Shown here: positions 9,446-17,933 of the stretch, piece by piece | Position numbering within the stretch: the stretch's first letter is position 1 | Layout of the letters: every line of letters starts with the position of its first letter | DNA from: Stenotrophomonas maltophilia | GTDB taxonomy: Bacteria > Pseudomonadota > Gammaproteobacteria > Xanthomonadales > Xanthomonadaceae | DNA length: 64,000 bases | Direction: 5' to 3' | Assembly (NCBI RefSeq): GCF_003970865.1 | Contig: NZ_RXLZ01000011.1 | Coordinates: 29,662 to 93,661 of the forward strand | Made by a program: the position numbers and the translations under genes | Notes under the pieces: generated by a model | Databases searched by the model: none | Told to the model about the DNA's origin: nothing | Seen by the model: only the letters and a program-made list of their open reading frames with translations

Positions 9446-9706
9446 ATGGTCAAGATTCGACTGACCCGCGGCGGCGCCAAGAAGCGTCCGTTCTACCACA
9501 TCATCGTGACCGACGTGCGCAGCGCGCGCGACGGCCGCAACATCGAGCGCGTTGGCTTCTACAACCCGGTCGCCCAGGGCGCCGAGAAGCGCATCGAGCT
9601 GGATCTGGCCCGCGTTGACCATTGGGTCAAGAACGGCGCCCAGCCGACCGACAAGGTCCGCAACCTGATCAAGGAAGCGACCAAGTCCCAGGCCGCTGCG
9701 GCCTGA
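9446..9706 (+). CDS. rpsP: 30S ribosomal protein S16
   Basis: 86 residues; full-length S16, an early assembly protein of the small subunit. It begins [19 protein letters not shown], followed by '[12 protein letters not shown]'-type core sequence and 'ERVGFYNP', all diagnostic. AGGAAA precedes the ATG. It is the first gene of the conserved rpsP-rimM-trmD-rplS operon; rimM follows after 44 bases. Confidence 0.98.
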   Translation: MVKIRLTRGGAKKRPFYHIIVTDVRSARDGRNIERVGFYNPVAQGAEKRIELDLARVDHWVKNGAQPTDKVRNLIKEATKSQAAAA

Positions 9707-9750
9707 TCCTGACGGGCCACGCTTCGGCGTGGCCCTCTTGGTTGAAGCAG

Positions 9751-10263
9751 ATGAAAGATATCGAGCGCCGCATCCTGCTGGGCAGGGTTGTCGGCGCTTT
9801 TGGTGTGCGCGGCGAGATCAAGCTCGAGTCCTGGACCGAGCCACGTTCCGCCATTTTCCGTTACCAGCCGTGGATCGTGCGCAGCCCGTCCGGCGTGGAA
9901 ACCACGATTGAAGGTGTGCGTGGCCGTGATAGCGGCAAGCACCTGGTCGCCCGTTTCCCCGGCGTCGAGGACCGCGATACCGTTGAAGCGATGCACGGCA
10001 CCGAGATCTACGTGGCCCGTAGTGCATTGCCGCCGCCGAAGCCCGATGAGTATTACTGGGTGGACCTGGAAGGCCTGGATGTGAAGACCACCGAGGGCGT
10101 TGCCCTGGGCCAGGTCTCGCACCTGTTCAGCACCGGCGCCAACGACGTGGTGGTGGTCCGGGGTGACCGCGAGCGGATGATCCCGTTCGTGCAGCCGGAC
10201 TTCGTCAAGTCGGTCGACTTCGAGGCCAACCTGGTCGTGGTCGACTGGGATCCCGAGTTCTGA
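9751..10263 (+). CDS. rimM: Ribosome maturation factor RimM
   Basis: 170 residues. RimM binds S19 and helps mature the 3' domain of 16S rRNA. The N-terminal RimM domain reads '[20 protein letters not shown]', and the C-terminal PRC-barrel reads '[11 protein letters not shown]...[20 protein letters not shown]'. The ATG at 9751 matches the family start; an upstream in-frame start inside rpsP would add 43 unrelated residues. trmD begins 8 bases after the stop. Confidence 0.97.
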   Translation: MKDIERRILLGRVVGAFGVRGEIKLESWTEPRSAIFRYQPWIVRSPSGVETTIEGVRGRDSGKHLVARFPGVEDRDTVEAMHGTEIYVARSALPPPKPDEYYWVDLEGLDVKTTEGVALGQVSHLFSTGANDVVVVRGDRERMIPFVQPDFVKSVDFEANLVVVDWDPEF

Positions 10264-10271
10264 GTGTGAGC

Positions 10272-11030
10272 ATGCGTTTCGACGTCATCACCCTGTTCCC
10301 CGAGTTCCTCGCCCAGTCCGCTGGATTGGGCGTGGTCGGGCGCGCGCAGGAGAAGGGGTTGTTCAGCCTGCATGGCTGGAATCCCCGTGATTACGCCGAA
10401 GGCAACTACCGCCGGGTGGACGACCGTCCGTTCGGTGGTGGCCCGGGCATGGTGATGCTGATCGAGCCGTTGCAGGCCTGCCTGCAGGCGATCCGCGATG
10501 CTGATCCGACCCCGGCACGGGTGATCTACCTCAGCCCGCAGGGGGCGCCGTTGACCCAGGCCAAGGTGCGGGAACTGGCGGCATTGCCGCGCATGGTCCT
10601 GCTTTGCGGCCGCTACGAGGGCATCGACGAGCGTTTCCTGGAGGCCAATGTCGACGAGGAAATCTCCCTCGGCGACTACGTGCTGTCCGGTGGCGAGCTG
10701 GGTGCGGCGGTCATCATCGACGCCGTGGCCCGCCTGCAGGACGGTGCCCTGAATGACGCGGAATCGGCGGCGCAGGACAGCTTCGAGGGCGACCTCGGCC
10801 TGCTCGACTGCCCGCACTACAGCCAGCCGGCCCAGCACCCGCTGGGTGACGTGCCGGACGTGCTGCGCTCGGGCAACCACGCGGCCATCGCGGCCTGGCG
10901 CCGCCAGCAGTCGCTGGTCCGTACCGCCCAGCGGCGCCCGGACCTGCTGGATGAACAGGCGCTGGGCAAGGCCGACCGCACGCTGCTGGAACAGGGCCGT
11001 CAGGCCCGGAAACACAAGGCCAGCCCCTAG
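10272..11030 (+). CDS. trmD: tRNA (guanine-N1)-methyltransferase TrmD
   Basis: 252 residues. TrmD methylates G37 of tRNAs that read CNN codons, preventing +1 frameshifting. The SPOUT knot residues are visible: '[10 protein letters not shown]' (85-94), '[13 protein letters not shown]' (110-122) and '[11 protein letters not shown]' (132-142). A GTG six bases upstream (10266) is in frame, but the ATG at 10272 gives the conserved [12 protein letters not shown] start. The 153-base gap to rplS is the longest in the operon and may contain a leader or an internal promoter. Confidence 0.97.
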   Translation: MRFDVITLFPEFLAQSAGLGVVGRAQEKGLFSLHGWNPRDYAEGNYRRVDDRPFGGGPGMVMLIEPLQACLQAIRDADPTPARVIYLSPQGAPLTQAKVRELAALPRMVLLCGRYEGIDERFLEANVDEEISLGDYVLSGGELGAAVIIDAVARLQDGALNDAESAAQDSFEGDLGLLDCPHYSQPAQHPLGDVPDVLRSGNHAAIAAWRRQQSLVRTAQRRPDLLDEQALGKADRTLLEQGRQARKHKASP

Positions 11031-11183
11031 CGCAGGGCTGGCTTTATCGGCTATCATGGCCAATTCCGCCAGCCTCGGCCGGCGCGCGCAGTACCCAAAA
11101 CAAACGTGCAGCACAGTCCCGTGACTGCATGAGCCTACGTTGTCGACACGACACGCCCACCCGAACAAGAATCGGTGTAACCC

Positions 11184-11585
11184 ATGAGCAAGCTGAACAA
11201 GTCCATCGTCGCGGAATTCGAATCCGCCCAGATCACCCGTGAACTGCCGAAGTTCAGCCAGGGCGACACCGTTGTCGTCAACGTGAAGGTGAAGGAAGGC
11301 AGCCGCGAGCGCGTGCAGGCCTACGAAGGCGTTGTCATCGCCACCAAGAATGCCGGCCTGAACTCCTCGTTCACCGTCCGCAAGATCTCGCACGGCTACG
11401 GCGTCGAGCGCGTGTTCCAGACCCACAGCGCCATCATCGACTCGGTCGAAGTGAAGCGTCGTGGTAAGGTCCGCGCCGGTAAGCTGTACTACCTGCGTGG
11501 CCTGGAAGGCAAGGCTGCCCGCATCAAGGAAGACCTGGCTGCCGCTGCTGCCGCCAAGGCTGCCCGTCTGGCCGAAAAGGCCTGA
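11184..11585 (+). CDS. rplS: 50S ribosomal protein L19
   Basis: 133 residues, starting [14 protein letters not shown]19 sits at the subunit interface. Diagnostic strings are '[13 protein letters not shown]', '[11 protein letters not shown]' and '[10 protein letters not shown]', followed by an Ala/Lys-rich tail. It is the last gene of the operon. Ahead of it lies a 153-base region with a possible -10 (TATCAT, 11052-11057). Two hairpins follow. Confidence 0.97.
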   Translation: MSKLNKSIVAEFESAQITRELPKFSQGDTVVVNVKVKEGSRERVQAYEGVVIATKNAGLNSSFTVRKISHGYGVERVFQTHSAIIDSVEVKRRGKVRAGKLYYLRGLEGKAARIKEDLAAAAAAKAARLAEKA

Positions 11586-11587
11586 TA

Positions 11588-11640
11588 AACAACTTCGGTT
11601 GTTGCCGCGACGGCCACCTTCGGGTGGCCGTTTGCGTTTC
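11588..11640 (+). terminator. Tandem UUCG-loop hairpins ending the rpsP-rplS operon
   Basis: The first hairpin is AACAAC-TTCG-GTTGTT (11588-11603). The second and stronger one is ACGGCCACC-TTCG-GGTGGCCGT (11610-11631), followed by TTGCGTTT. Both use the very stable UUCG tetraloop. The second behaves as the intrinsic terminator. Confidence 0.8.
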
Positions 11641-11667
11641 CGGCATCGCATCGGCCACGATCAGCTG

Positions 11668-12048
11668 ATGAACGACATCAACCCGCGCTATCCCGCTGTC
11701 ATCCAGTCGGCGTTGCGCTTCCTCGACGGCAAGGGGCTGGCACGCGTGCAATCGGCGCCGTTGCTGCATCGCCTGCTGTGGCGCGTGGGCATCGCACTGC
11801 CACCGCCGATCCTGGCCGGCTTCGGGATCAACGCGCTGGTGCAGGGCCTGTTGTTCGGGTTGTTCTGGACCGCGCTGATGTGGCTGATGCTGTGGCAGGG
11901 CAGTGAGCGGCCGTTGGCGCTGTTGCTGGTGGCCGGGCTGTTGGCTGGTGCGCTGTTCGGCATGGTGATGGCGGCGCTGATGCGCTCGCTGCGCCGGCAC
12001 CGCAAGCTGCCGGACTGGCGGCAGTTCCGGGCGCGGCAGGCGGACTGA
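11668..12048 (+). CDS. Small membrane protein, DUF6404-like
   Basis: 126 residues. A short soluble N-terminal part ('ALRFLDGKGLARVQSAPLLHRLLWRVG') is followed by two or three hydrophobic helices (about 44-75 and 80-105) and a basic tail. The 'PLLHRLLWRxGxxxPPP' segment followed by paired helices resembles DUF6404 inner-membrane proteins. Function unknown. The ATG is chosen because the homology starts there; the frame is open further upstream only as an artefact inside rplS. No clear ribosome-binding site was seen. Confidence 0.6.
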   Translation: MNDINPRYPAVIQSALRFLDGKGLARVQSAPLLHRLLWRVGIALPPPILAGFGINALVQGLLFGLFWTALMWLMLWQGSERPLALLLVAGLLAGALFGMVMAALMRSLRRHRKLPDWRQFRARQAD

Positions 12049-12128
12049 GCCGATGGCGCACCGCGCCGTGACCTCCAGGCGCGCGTCGCGCTAGGCTGCC
12101 TGCATCATCCCGATGGACGTGCCGTGCG

Positions 12129-12563
12129 ATGCCTGCCAAGCGAACCGCACCTTCTGCCGCGCCCACGCTGTTGTCCGGCGGCAACCCACAGATCGCCAAG
12201 GGCGAGGGCGATGCCCCGGTGCAGGCCTATATCGCCGCCATGCCGGACTGGAAGCGGCCGATCGGCGCACAACTGGACGCACTGATCGAACAGGCCGTAC
12301 CCGGGGTGCACAAGGCGGTGAAGTGGAACTCGCCGATGTATGCGGTGGCGCCGGGCGAAGGCTGGTTTCTCAGCTTTCATTGCTTCACCCGCTACATCAA
12401 GGTGGCGTTCTTCCGCGGCGCTGCGCTGAAGCCGGTGCCGCCAGAGCCATCCAAGAGTGCCGATACGCGCTACCTGCACATTGCACAGGATGGCGTACTG
12501 GATGAAGCCCGGTTCCTTGACTGGGTGCGCCAGGCCGCGGCATTGCCCGGCGAACACATGTAA
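12129..12563 (+). CDS. DUF1801 (YdhG-like) domain protein, copy 1
   Basis: 144 residues, cytoplasmic. The DUF1801 pattern is clear: 'VQAYIAAMPDWKRPIGAQLDALIEQAVPG', 'KWNSPMYAV', 'GWFLSFHCFTRYIKVAFFRGA' and 'SADTRYLHI'. The fold is related to small SCP2/iron-sulfur-like 'YdhG' proteins, and no activity is established. A second DUF1801 gene follows after 38 bases. Confidence 0.8.
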   Translation: MPAKRTAPSAAPTLLSGGNPQIAKGEGDAPVQAYIAAMPDWKRPIGAQLDALIEQAVPGVHKAVKWNSPMYAVAPGEGWFLSFHCFTRYIKVAFFRGAALKPVPPEPSKSADTRYLHIAQDGVLDEARFLDWVRQAAALPGEHM

Positions 12564-12601
12564 GCCCGCTGTTCTGATCTCCTTGCCGACGAGAGCTGCT
12601 G

Positions 12602-13009
12602 ATGGCCACGCATGCACCGAACCCTGCCGATGCCGGAACCCCGGCCGCTGAACTGATCGATGCGCGCATCGCCGAGCTGGGCGACTGGCGTGGCGAAGTG
12701 CTGGCACGCGTGCGTGCGTTGATCCATGAAGCGCTGCCGGACGTGCAGGAAACCTGGAAGTGGCGTGGTACGCCGGTGTGGGAGCACAACGGCATCCTGT
12801 GCACCGGCGAAACCTACAAGCAGGCGGTGAAACTGACCTTCGCCAACGGGGCGGCGCTGGCCGACCCCAAAGGCCTGTTCAACGCCAGCCTGGAGGGCAA
12901 CACGCGGCGCGCGATCGACATCCATGAAGGTGCGATGCCCGATTCCGCAGCGTTGAAGGCACTGCTGCGCGCGGCGGCGACGTTCAACGCGGCGAAGAAG
13001 AAACGGTAG
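12602..13009 (+). CDS. DUF1801 domain protein, copy 2
   Basis: 135 residues, a divergent paralogue of the preceding gene. Shared elements are 'ELIDARIAELGDWRGEVLARVRALIHEALPD', 'WKWRGTPVW' and 'AVKLTFANGAALADPKGLFNASLEGNTRRAID'. It ends in a basic tail, AAKKKR. The TAG stop (13007-13009) is part of the GTAG signature of a SMAG repeat, so the present C-terminus is set by the repeat. Function unknown. Confidence 0.8.
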   Translation: MATHAPNPADAGTPAAELIDARIAELGDWRGEVLARVRALIHEALPDVQETWKWRGTPVWEHNGILCTGETYKQAVKLTFANGAALADPKGLFNASLEGNTRRAIDIHEGAMPDSAALKALLRAAATFNAAKKKR

Positions 13010-13169
13010 AGCCGGCCGCTGGCCGGCTGTTGCGCGGTGCTTCCGCAGAGGCATGAAGTTGCCGGCCAGCGGCCGGCACTACCACAGGCCCATGAAGTTG
13101 CCGGCCAGCGGCCGGCACTACCGTGGCGTTCACCGGTCCATGAGGTTGCCGGCCAGCGGCCGGCACTAC
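13006..13169. repeat. Cluster of four SMAG repeats
   Basis: Copies lie at 13006-13027 (forward, GTAGAGCCGGCCG...) and at 13060-13081, 13100-13121 and 13147-13169 (all reversed, ending ...GGCACTACC). The three reversed copies share extra flanking sequence (catgaag/catgagg before ttgccggcc), suggesting local tandem duplication of a unit of about 40-46 bases. The cluster sits between two convergent genes and supplies the stop codon of both. Confidence 0.9.
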
Positions 13170-14626
13170 CGTGGCGGTGCGGCATCCGGGTCGGCCACCG
13201 GCGACGGCGGACAGGCCGGAATCTCCGACGGCGTGGCCAGTTCTTCGGCGTGCGAGGGCTTGCCCATCATCTTCGCCTTGCGCCAGCCGCCCCAGCGGTA
13301 ATACGCCAGCGACAGCAGCATCGACACCAGCGAACTGACCGGGAAGCTCCACCAGATCGCATCGGCGCCCCAGTACGGCTGCAGCAGTTCGGCGAACGGC
13401 ACGCGCACGCCCCACAGCGAGCCGGCCAGGATCAGCAACGGCGGAATCACCGCGCCGGTGGAGCGCACCACGCCGGAGATCACGAAGCTGACGCCGAAGA
13501 ACAGGAACGAGCCGATCACCACGTGGTTGAGGTGGCGGGCGATGTCCAGCGCCTGGCTGGCCGGTGGCAGGAACAGCGCCAGCAGCTGCCGGTCGAACAG
13601 CACCAGCGGCAGGATCAGCGCGCCGGTCAGCAGGAAATTGAACAGCACACCCTGGCGCGCAGTGCCGCGCACGCGGTCCCAGCGCTGCGCACCGACGTTC
13701 TGCGCGGCCATCGACGAGCACGCCGCACCGATCGCCATCGCCGGCATCTGCAGGTAGTTCCACAGCTGCAGGGCAGCCCCGTAACCCGCGCCGGTGTCGG
13801 TGCCGTACTGGTTGACCATGGTCATCAGCAGGATCACCGACAGCGAGATCAGCACCATCTGCAGGCCCATCGGTACGCCCTTGATCACCAGCGCCTTGAG
13901 GATGGTCATGTCGAGCTTGAACAGGCGCATGTCGGCGCGGCCTAGCCACAGGGTGTGGCGCTTGTGCCGCATGTACAGCAGCAGGCCGGCCAGCGAGAGC
14001 GTCTGCGCGACCAGTGTGGCCCAGGCCGAGCCGGCAATGCCCAGCGCGGGGAACGGCCCCATGCCGAAGATCAGCACCGGGTTCAGCACGATGTCCAGCG
14101 CCACCGACACCATCAGGAAACGGAACGGCGTGCGCGAGTCACCGGCACCGCGCAGCGCGGCGGTGAGGAAAGCGAACGCGTACAGCGTCGGCATCGCCAG
14201 GAAGATGATCTGCAGGTAGGCCTCGGCCAGCGGCAGCGAGGCGGCCGGCGTGCCCATCGCCGCCAGCAGGGGATGGGCCATGAACCAGCCGGCGATGGCG
14301 ATGATCACCGACAGGCCGATGAAGAAGGTGGCGCTGGTGCCGACCACGCGCCGCGCCTGCGCGATGTCGCGCGCGCCGATCGCCTGGCCGATCAGGATGG
14401 TCGAGGCCATGCCGAAGCCGAACACCGAGCCGATCAGGAAGAACATGATGTTGTTGGCGTTCGCGGTGGCGGTCAGTGCCGCCTCGCCGAGGAAGCGCCC
14501 GACCCAGACCGCATTCACCGAACCGTTCAGCGACTGCGCGATGTTGCCTGCCAGGATAGGCAGTGAAAACAGCAGAAGATTGCGGCCGATCGGGCCGGAG
14601 GTCAGGTCAAGCGGCGCTTTGGCCAT
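13166..14626 (-). CDS. MATE-family multidrug exporter
   Basis: 486 residues with about 12 transmembrane helices in two homologous halves. Start region: 'LTSGPIGRNLLLFSLPILAGNIAQSLNGSVNAVWVGRFLGEAALTA'. 'GQAIGARD' (near 100) and, in the second half, 'AAQNVGAQRWDRV' are typical of MATE transporters, which export cationic drugs using a Na+ or H+ gradient. The start at 14626 fits the family; longer in-frame starts add 57 residues with no homology. The last ~30 residues are low-complexity and Pro/Ala-rich. The TAG stop comes from a SMAG repeat (13166-13168). The substrate is unknown. Confidence 0.9.
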   Translation of the reverse strand: MAKAPLDLTSGPIGRNLLLFSLPILAGNIAQSLNGSVNAVWVGRFLGEAALTATANANNIMFFLIGSVFGFGMASTILIGQAIGARDIAQARRVVGTSATFFIGLSVIIAIAGWFMAHPLLAAMGTPAASLPLAEAYLQIIFLAMPTLYAFAFLTAALRGAGDSRTPFRFLMVSVALDIVLNPVLIFGMGPFPALGIAGSAWATLVAQTLSLAGLLLYMRHKRHTLWLGRADMRLFKLDMTILKALVIKGVPMGLQMVLISLSVILLMTMVNQYGTDTGAGYGAALQLWNYLQMPAMAIGAACSSMAAQNVGAQRWDRVRGTARQGVLFNFLLTGALILPLVLFDRQLLALFLPPASQALDIARHLNHVVIGSFLFFGVSFVISGVVRSTGAVIPPLLILAGSLWGVRVPFAELLQPYWGADAIWWSFPVSSLVSMLLSLAYYRWGGWRKAKMMGKPSHAEELATPSEIPACPPSPVADPDAAPPR

Positions 14627-14688
14627 GGAGTGGTGATCGAATCCCGGGAGGCGCACACTAGCACCAAGCCGGTTTGCAGGATGTGGCA

Positions 14689-14928
14689 ATGCATCAACGA
14701 CTGCAGGTGAAATGGAGCATGGCGCTGGCCTTGATCGGCGCCGCACTGGCCGCATGTTCGACAGGTGACCGGTTGGGCGATACCCAGGTGCGGCCAACCG
14801 ACCGCCCCGAGTGCCTGGTCGGCAGCCAGCGCCAGGATCTTTCCGCCGGCGTACCTACCCTGATCGGGGGCAGCGGCTGCCGCACCGACCCCGACAACCC
14901 GCGTCCCCTGAACAAGCGAACGGAGTAG
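14689..14928 (+). CDS. Small putative lipoprotein
   Basis: About 79 residues from the ATG at 14689, which has AGGAT nine bases upstream. A hydrophobic segment ends in a lipobox, 'LIGAALAAC-ST', so the mature protein would be an outer-membrane or periplasmic lipoprotein of about 55 residues with two further cysteines (ECLVGS, GSGCRTD). It ends 9 bases before hslR and is probably co-transcribed with it. No family recognised. A TTG at 14674 is an alternative start. Confidence 0.6.
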   Translation: MHQRLQVKWSMALALIGAALAACSTGDRLGDTQVRPTDRPECLVGSQRQDLSAGVPTLIGGSGCRTDPDNPRPLNKRTE

Positions 14929-14937
14929 TCCCTGTCG

Positions 14938-15345
14938 ATGACCGAGCTTTCCCCGCTGTCGCCCAGTGTCCGCCTGGACATCTGGCTGTGGGCGGCCCGT
15001 TTCTTCAAGACCCGCAGCCTGGCCAAGCAGGCCATCGAAACCGGCAAGGTCAGCGTCGCCGGGCAGCGCCCGAAATCCTCACGCGCGGTGCGCGTTGGCG
15101 AGCAGCTGCAGGTCGATCGAGGCGAGGAGCATTTCGAGATCCGGGTGCTTGGCCTGAGCGACCAGCGCGGGCCGGCGCCGACAGCACAGCAGCTGTATGC
15201 CGAGAGCGAGGCCTCAAAGGCGCGCCGTGCCGAACAGCGTGCGCTGCGCATCGCCGCACGCGATGGGTTCCAGCCGCCGGAGCACAAGCCGGACAAGCGC
15301 GCGCGGCGCTTGATCCGCGCGCTGGGCGATATCGACGCGTTGTAA
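14938..15345 (+). CDS. hslR: Heat-shock ribosome-associated protein Hsp15 (S4 domain)
   Basis: 135 residues. Hsp15 binds free 50S subunits that carry a nascent chain, helping recycle stalled translation. The S4 RNA-binding domain covers about 11-70 ('VRLDIWLWAARFFKTRSLAKQAIETGKVSV', then 'VRVGEQLQV'). The basic C-terminal tail is 'PPEHKPDKRARRLIRAL'. It follows the small lipoprotein gene and ends before a hairpin shared with the convergent yidB-like gene. Confidence 0.93.
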   Translation: MTELSPLSPSVRLDIWLWAARFFKTRSLAKQAIETGKVSVAGQRPKSSRAVRVGEQLQVDRGEEHFEIRVLGLSDQRGPAPTAQQLYAESEASKARRAEQRALRIAARDGFQPPEHKPDKRARRLIRALGDIDAL

Positions 15346-15351
15346 GCAACC

Positions 15352-15376
15352 GGGCGCCGGACCGGGTCCGGCGCCC
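15352..15376. terminator. Bidirectional hairpin between hslR and the yidB-like gene
   Basis: GGGCGCCGGAC (15352-15362) and GTCCGGCGCCC (15366-15376) form an 11-bp stem with a 3-base loop, between convergent genes. There is no T-run. Confidence 0.55.
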
Positions 15377-15383
15377 GCATGCC

Positions 15384-15986
15384 TCAGCGCTTGCCGCCCA
15401 GCAGGCTGCCGCCGATCTTCAGCAGATCGCCCACACCGAGCTGGCCGTCACCGTCCTGGTCCAGCAGGCTGCCGAGCAGGCCACCGGCAAGACCGCCCTG
15501 TTGCTGCACCTGCTGCTTCTCCTGGCCGAGCGCCTGGCTGAGCGAGCCGGCATCGGCCTGGCCGCCACCGAGGCGCTGGGCGAGGAAGGCCATCACGATG
15601 GGGGCAAGGATCTGCAGCAGCTGGCTGGTGCGGCCGCTGTCGAGCTGGGTGGCCTGGGACAGGCCGGTTTCCACCTTCTGCTGGCTGCCGCCGAAGATGT
15701 GGCCGAGGATGCCGGCGCCGTCGCTGGCGGCACCACCGCCACCACCGCCCAGTACCGAACCGAGCACGCTGCCCAGGTCCAGCCCACTGTGGTTGTTCTG
15801 CAATGCGCCGAGCAGCGCCTGCGCGCCCTGCGGCTGCGAGGCGTTGTTGCCCAGCGCGCCCATCAGCACCGGCAGCGCGGCACTGATCGCACCGGAAGCC
15901 TGGGTATCGCTGATGCCGAGCTGCTGCGACACCTGCTGCAGCGGGGCGCCCTGCAGTTTGGCGAGAAGTTCATCGGTCAGGCTCAT
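15384..15986 (-). CDS. YidB/DUF937-family protein with a C-terminal EF-hand-like loop
   Basis: 200 residues, cytoplasmic or surface-loose, rich in Gly, Gln and Ala. The DUF937 core is 'LLAKLQGAPLQQVSQQLGISDTQASGAISAALPVLMGAL' (about 7-46) and 'LLQILAPIVMAFLAQRLGGG' near 125-145. A Gly-rich linker (GSVLGGGGGGAASDGAG) separates the two. Near the C-terminus (about 175-190) 'DQDGDGQLGVGDL' has the Asp/Asn spacing of a calcium-binding EF-hand or dockerin loop. Function of the family is unknown. Its gene is divergent in function and promoter from the catalase gene upstream. Confidence 0.8.
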   Translation of the reverse strand: MSLTDELLAKLQGAPLQQVSQQLGISDTQASGAISAALPVLMGALGNNASQPQGAQALLGALQNNHSGLDLGSVLGSVLGGGGGGAASDGAGILGHIFGGSQQKVETGLSQATQLDSGRTSQLLQILAPIVMAFLAQRLGGGQADAGSLSQALGQEKQQVQQQGGLAGGLLGSLLDQDGDGQLGVGDLLKIGGSLLGGKR

Positions 15987-16035
15987 CTGCGGATTCCTTG
16001 ATTTGGGTTGGGCGTGCAGAAGGTACGACGCGGAC

Positions 16036-16073
16036 CGTTAAAACGGCGACGCCGCCTCACAGGGAGGCGGCGT
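16036..16073 (-). terminator. Catalase gene terminator
   Basis: On the minus strand a 10-bp stem (ACGCCGCCTC 16049-16058 with GAGGCGGCGT 16064-16073) is followed by a TTTT run (complement of 16038-16041). It lies just after the catalase stop. Confidence 0.8.
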
Positions 16074-16094
16074 GCCGTACACGGGGGAGGGCGA

Positions 16095-17738
16095 TCAGAG
16101 CTCGATGTCCTCGGCGCCCGGCGTCGCGGTGGGGAAGTCCGCTTCCGGCTGGGCCGGCTTGAACGGGTCCGACGGCTGGCTGGCCAGCGCCTTCAGCGCC
16201 GCGGCAATGCCGGCACCGTAGGCCGGGTCGGCCTTGCTGCAGTTGTCGATGTGGCGCTGCTTGATGAAGTCCGGCGCATCACCCAGGGCGCGGGCGGTGT
16301 TGGCGAACAGACGGTCCTTCTGTGCCTGGTTGTAGCTGCGGAACAGGGCGCCGGGCTGGCTGAAGTAGTCGGCGTCGTCCTCACGGAAGTTCCAGAAGTC
16401 GGCGTCGCCGCGGATCTTCATCGGCGGCTCGCGGTACTGCGGCTGTTCCTGCCACTGGCCGTAGCTGTTCGGCTCGTAGTGCGGCAGGCCACCGTAGTTG
16501 CCGTCCACGCGCATCGCACCGTCGCGGTGGTTGCTGTGCACCGGGCAGCGCGCTGCGTTAACCGGAATCTGGTGGTGGTTCACGCCCAGGCGGTAGCGCT
16601 GCGCATCGGAATAGGCGAACAGGCGTGCCTGCAGCATCTTGTCCGGCGACGGGCCGATGCCCGGCACCAGGTTGCTCGGCGCGAACGCAGACTGCTCAAC
16701 GTCCTGGTACCAGTTGACCGGATTGCGGTTCAGTTCGAACTGGCCCACTTCGATCAGCGGGTAGTCGCTCTTCGGCCACACCTTGGTCAGGTCGAACGGA
16801 TGCACGCGGTAGGTTTCCGCCTCCAGCTCCGGCATGACCTGGATGAACAGCTTCCACTTCGGGAAGTCGCCCTTCTCGATTGCGGCGAACAGGTCGCGGC
16901 CGTGGCTTTCGCGGTCATGGCCGACCAGGATCTGCGCTTGCGCGTCGGTCAGCGATTCGATGCCCTGCTGGCTGACGAAGTGGAACTTCACCCAGAAGCG
17001 TTCGCCGTCGGCGTTGGTGAAGCTGTAGGTGTGCGAGCCGAAACCGTGCATGTGGCGGAAGCTGCGCGGAATGCCGCGGTCGCTCATCACCACGGTCACC
17101 TGCATCAGGGCTTCGGGCAGCAGCGTCCAGAAATCCCAGTTGTTGCGCGCGCTGCGCAGGTTGGTATGCGGGTCGCGCTTGACCGCCTTGTTGAGGTCGC
17201 CGAACTTGCGCGGGTCGCGCAGGAAGAACACCGGCGTGTTGTTGCCGACCAGGTCCCAGTTGCCTTCCTCGGTGTAGAACTTCAGCGCGAAGCCGCGGAT
17301 GTCACGCTCGGCGTCGGCGGCGCCACGCTCGCCGGCCACCGTGGTGAAGCGGGCGAACATCTCGGTCTGCTTGCCGATTTTTTCGAACAGCTTGGCGCGG
17401 GTGTACTTGCTGATGTCGTGGGTGACGGTGAAGGTGCCGTAGGCGCCCGAACCCTTGGCGTGCATGCGGCGTTCGGGAATGATCTCGCGGTTGAAGTTGG
17501 CCAGCTTCTCCAGCAGCCACACGTCTTCCATCAGCAGCGGCCCACGCGGACCGGCGGTCTTGCTGTTCTGGTTGTCCACCACCGGCGCGCCGAAGGCCGT
17601 GGTCATCGGCGTGACCGGATCGTCGCCATGCTTCTGCTTGGGCGTGGTGCTCAGCTCGCGCTGCTGCTCGGCGCCCTGCTCCGGCGACGGGGCGGTGTGA
17701 TACGGGCACTTGGCGTTGTTGTTGTCGGACTGGCTCAT
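16095..17738 (-). CDS. Monofunctional haem catalase
   Basis: 547 residues, the small-subunit type. Catalase splits hydrogen peroxide to water and oxygen. The catalytic histidine is H93 in '[13 protein letters not shown]', the active-site asparagine is in '[10 protein letters not shown]' (164-172), and the haem-ligating tyrosine is Y376 in '[15 protein letters not shown]'. Distal tail and '[16 protein letters not shown]' are intact. AGGAG precedes the ATG. An unusual hydrophilic N-terminal extension (about 1-45, starting [14 protein letters not shown]) precedes the usual start of the fold. S. maltophilia carries KatA-type catalases; I cannot say which paralogue this is. An OxyR-like site lies upstream. 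Confidence 0.96.
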   Translation of the reverse strand: MSQSDNNNAKCPYHTAPSPEQGAEQQRELSTTPKQKHGDDPVTPMTTAFGAPVVDNQNSKTAGPRGPLLMEDVWLLEKLANFNREIIPERRMHAKGSGAYGTFTVTHDISKYTRAKLFEKIGKQTEMFARFTTVAGERGAADAERDIRGFALKFYTEEGNWDLVGNNTPVFFLRDPRKFGDLNKAVKRDPHTNLRSARNNWDFWTLLPEALMQVTVVMSDRGIPRSFRHMHGFGSHTYSFTNADGERFWVKFHFVSQQGIESLTDAQAQILVGHDRESHGRDLFAAIEKGDFPKWKLFIQVMPELEAETYRVHPFDLTKVWPKSDYPLIEVGQFELNRNPVNWYQDVEQSAFAPSNLVPGIGPSPDKMLQARLFAYSDAQRYRLGVNHHQIPVNAARCPVHSNHRDGAMRVDGNYGGLPHYEPNSYGQWQEQPQYREPPMKIRGDADFWNFREDDADYFSQPGALFRSYNQAQKDRLFANTARALGDAPDFIKQRHIDNCSKADPAYGAGIAAALKALASQPSDPFKPAQPEADFPTATPGAEDIEL

Positions 17739-17816
17739 CGGCTGGCTCCTGGTGGCGGTGAAGACGTGGGAGAAACATCTTCACTCGACTTTAGCTATGG
17801 CCAGATGAAATGAATA

Positions 17817-17853
17817 ATCGAATGATTCATTCAGGTTGATAGATTCTGTCAAT
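17817..17853 (-). promoter_or_regulatory. OxyR-like binding site upstream of the catalase gene
   Basis: Read on the minus strand, four tetramers are spaced exactly seven bases apart: ATTG, CTAT, AATG, CGAT. The OxyR consensus is ATAG-N7-CTAT-N7-ATAG-N7-CTAT, so 12 of 16 defined positions match. The site ends 79 bases before the catalase ATG. It is overlapped by other dyads: AATGAAT/ATTCATT (17809-17831) and GATTCTG/CAGAATC (17842-17867). Confidence 0.55.
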
Positions 17854-17889
17854 TGAAACGCAGAATCGGATTTGCAGAGTCTTTCAACG

Positions 17890-17916
17890 GGCCTCCCGCA
17901 AGGTGGGCGGGAGGCC
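17890..17916 (-). terminator. Hairpin after mutS
   Basis: GGCCTCCCGC (17890-17899) pairs with GCGGGAGGCC (17907-17916), 18 bases after the mutS stop on the minus strand. Only a weak T-rich stretch follows. Confidence 0.6.
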
Positions 17917-17933
17917 ATGGGCGTGCGCTGCGG

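Noticed and set aside
13006..13169. Four spaced palindromic repeats looked like a small CRISPR array
   Set aside because: The repeats are in mixed orientation, the spacing is uneven, the spacers resemble each other, and there are no cas genes. They are SMAG elements.
12984..13949. Repetitive open frame across the SMAG cluster, encoding 'VVPAAGRQ' repeats
   Set aside because: The peptide repeats are translations of SMAG cores; no gene is supported.
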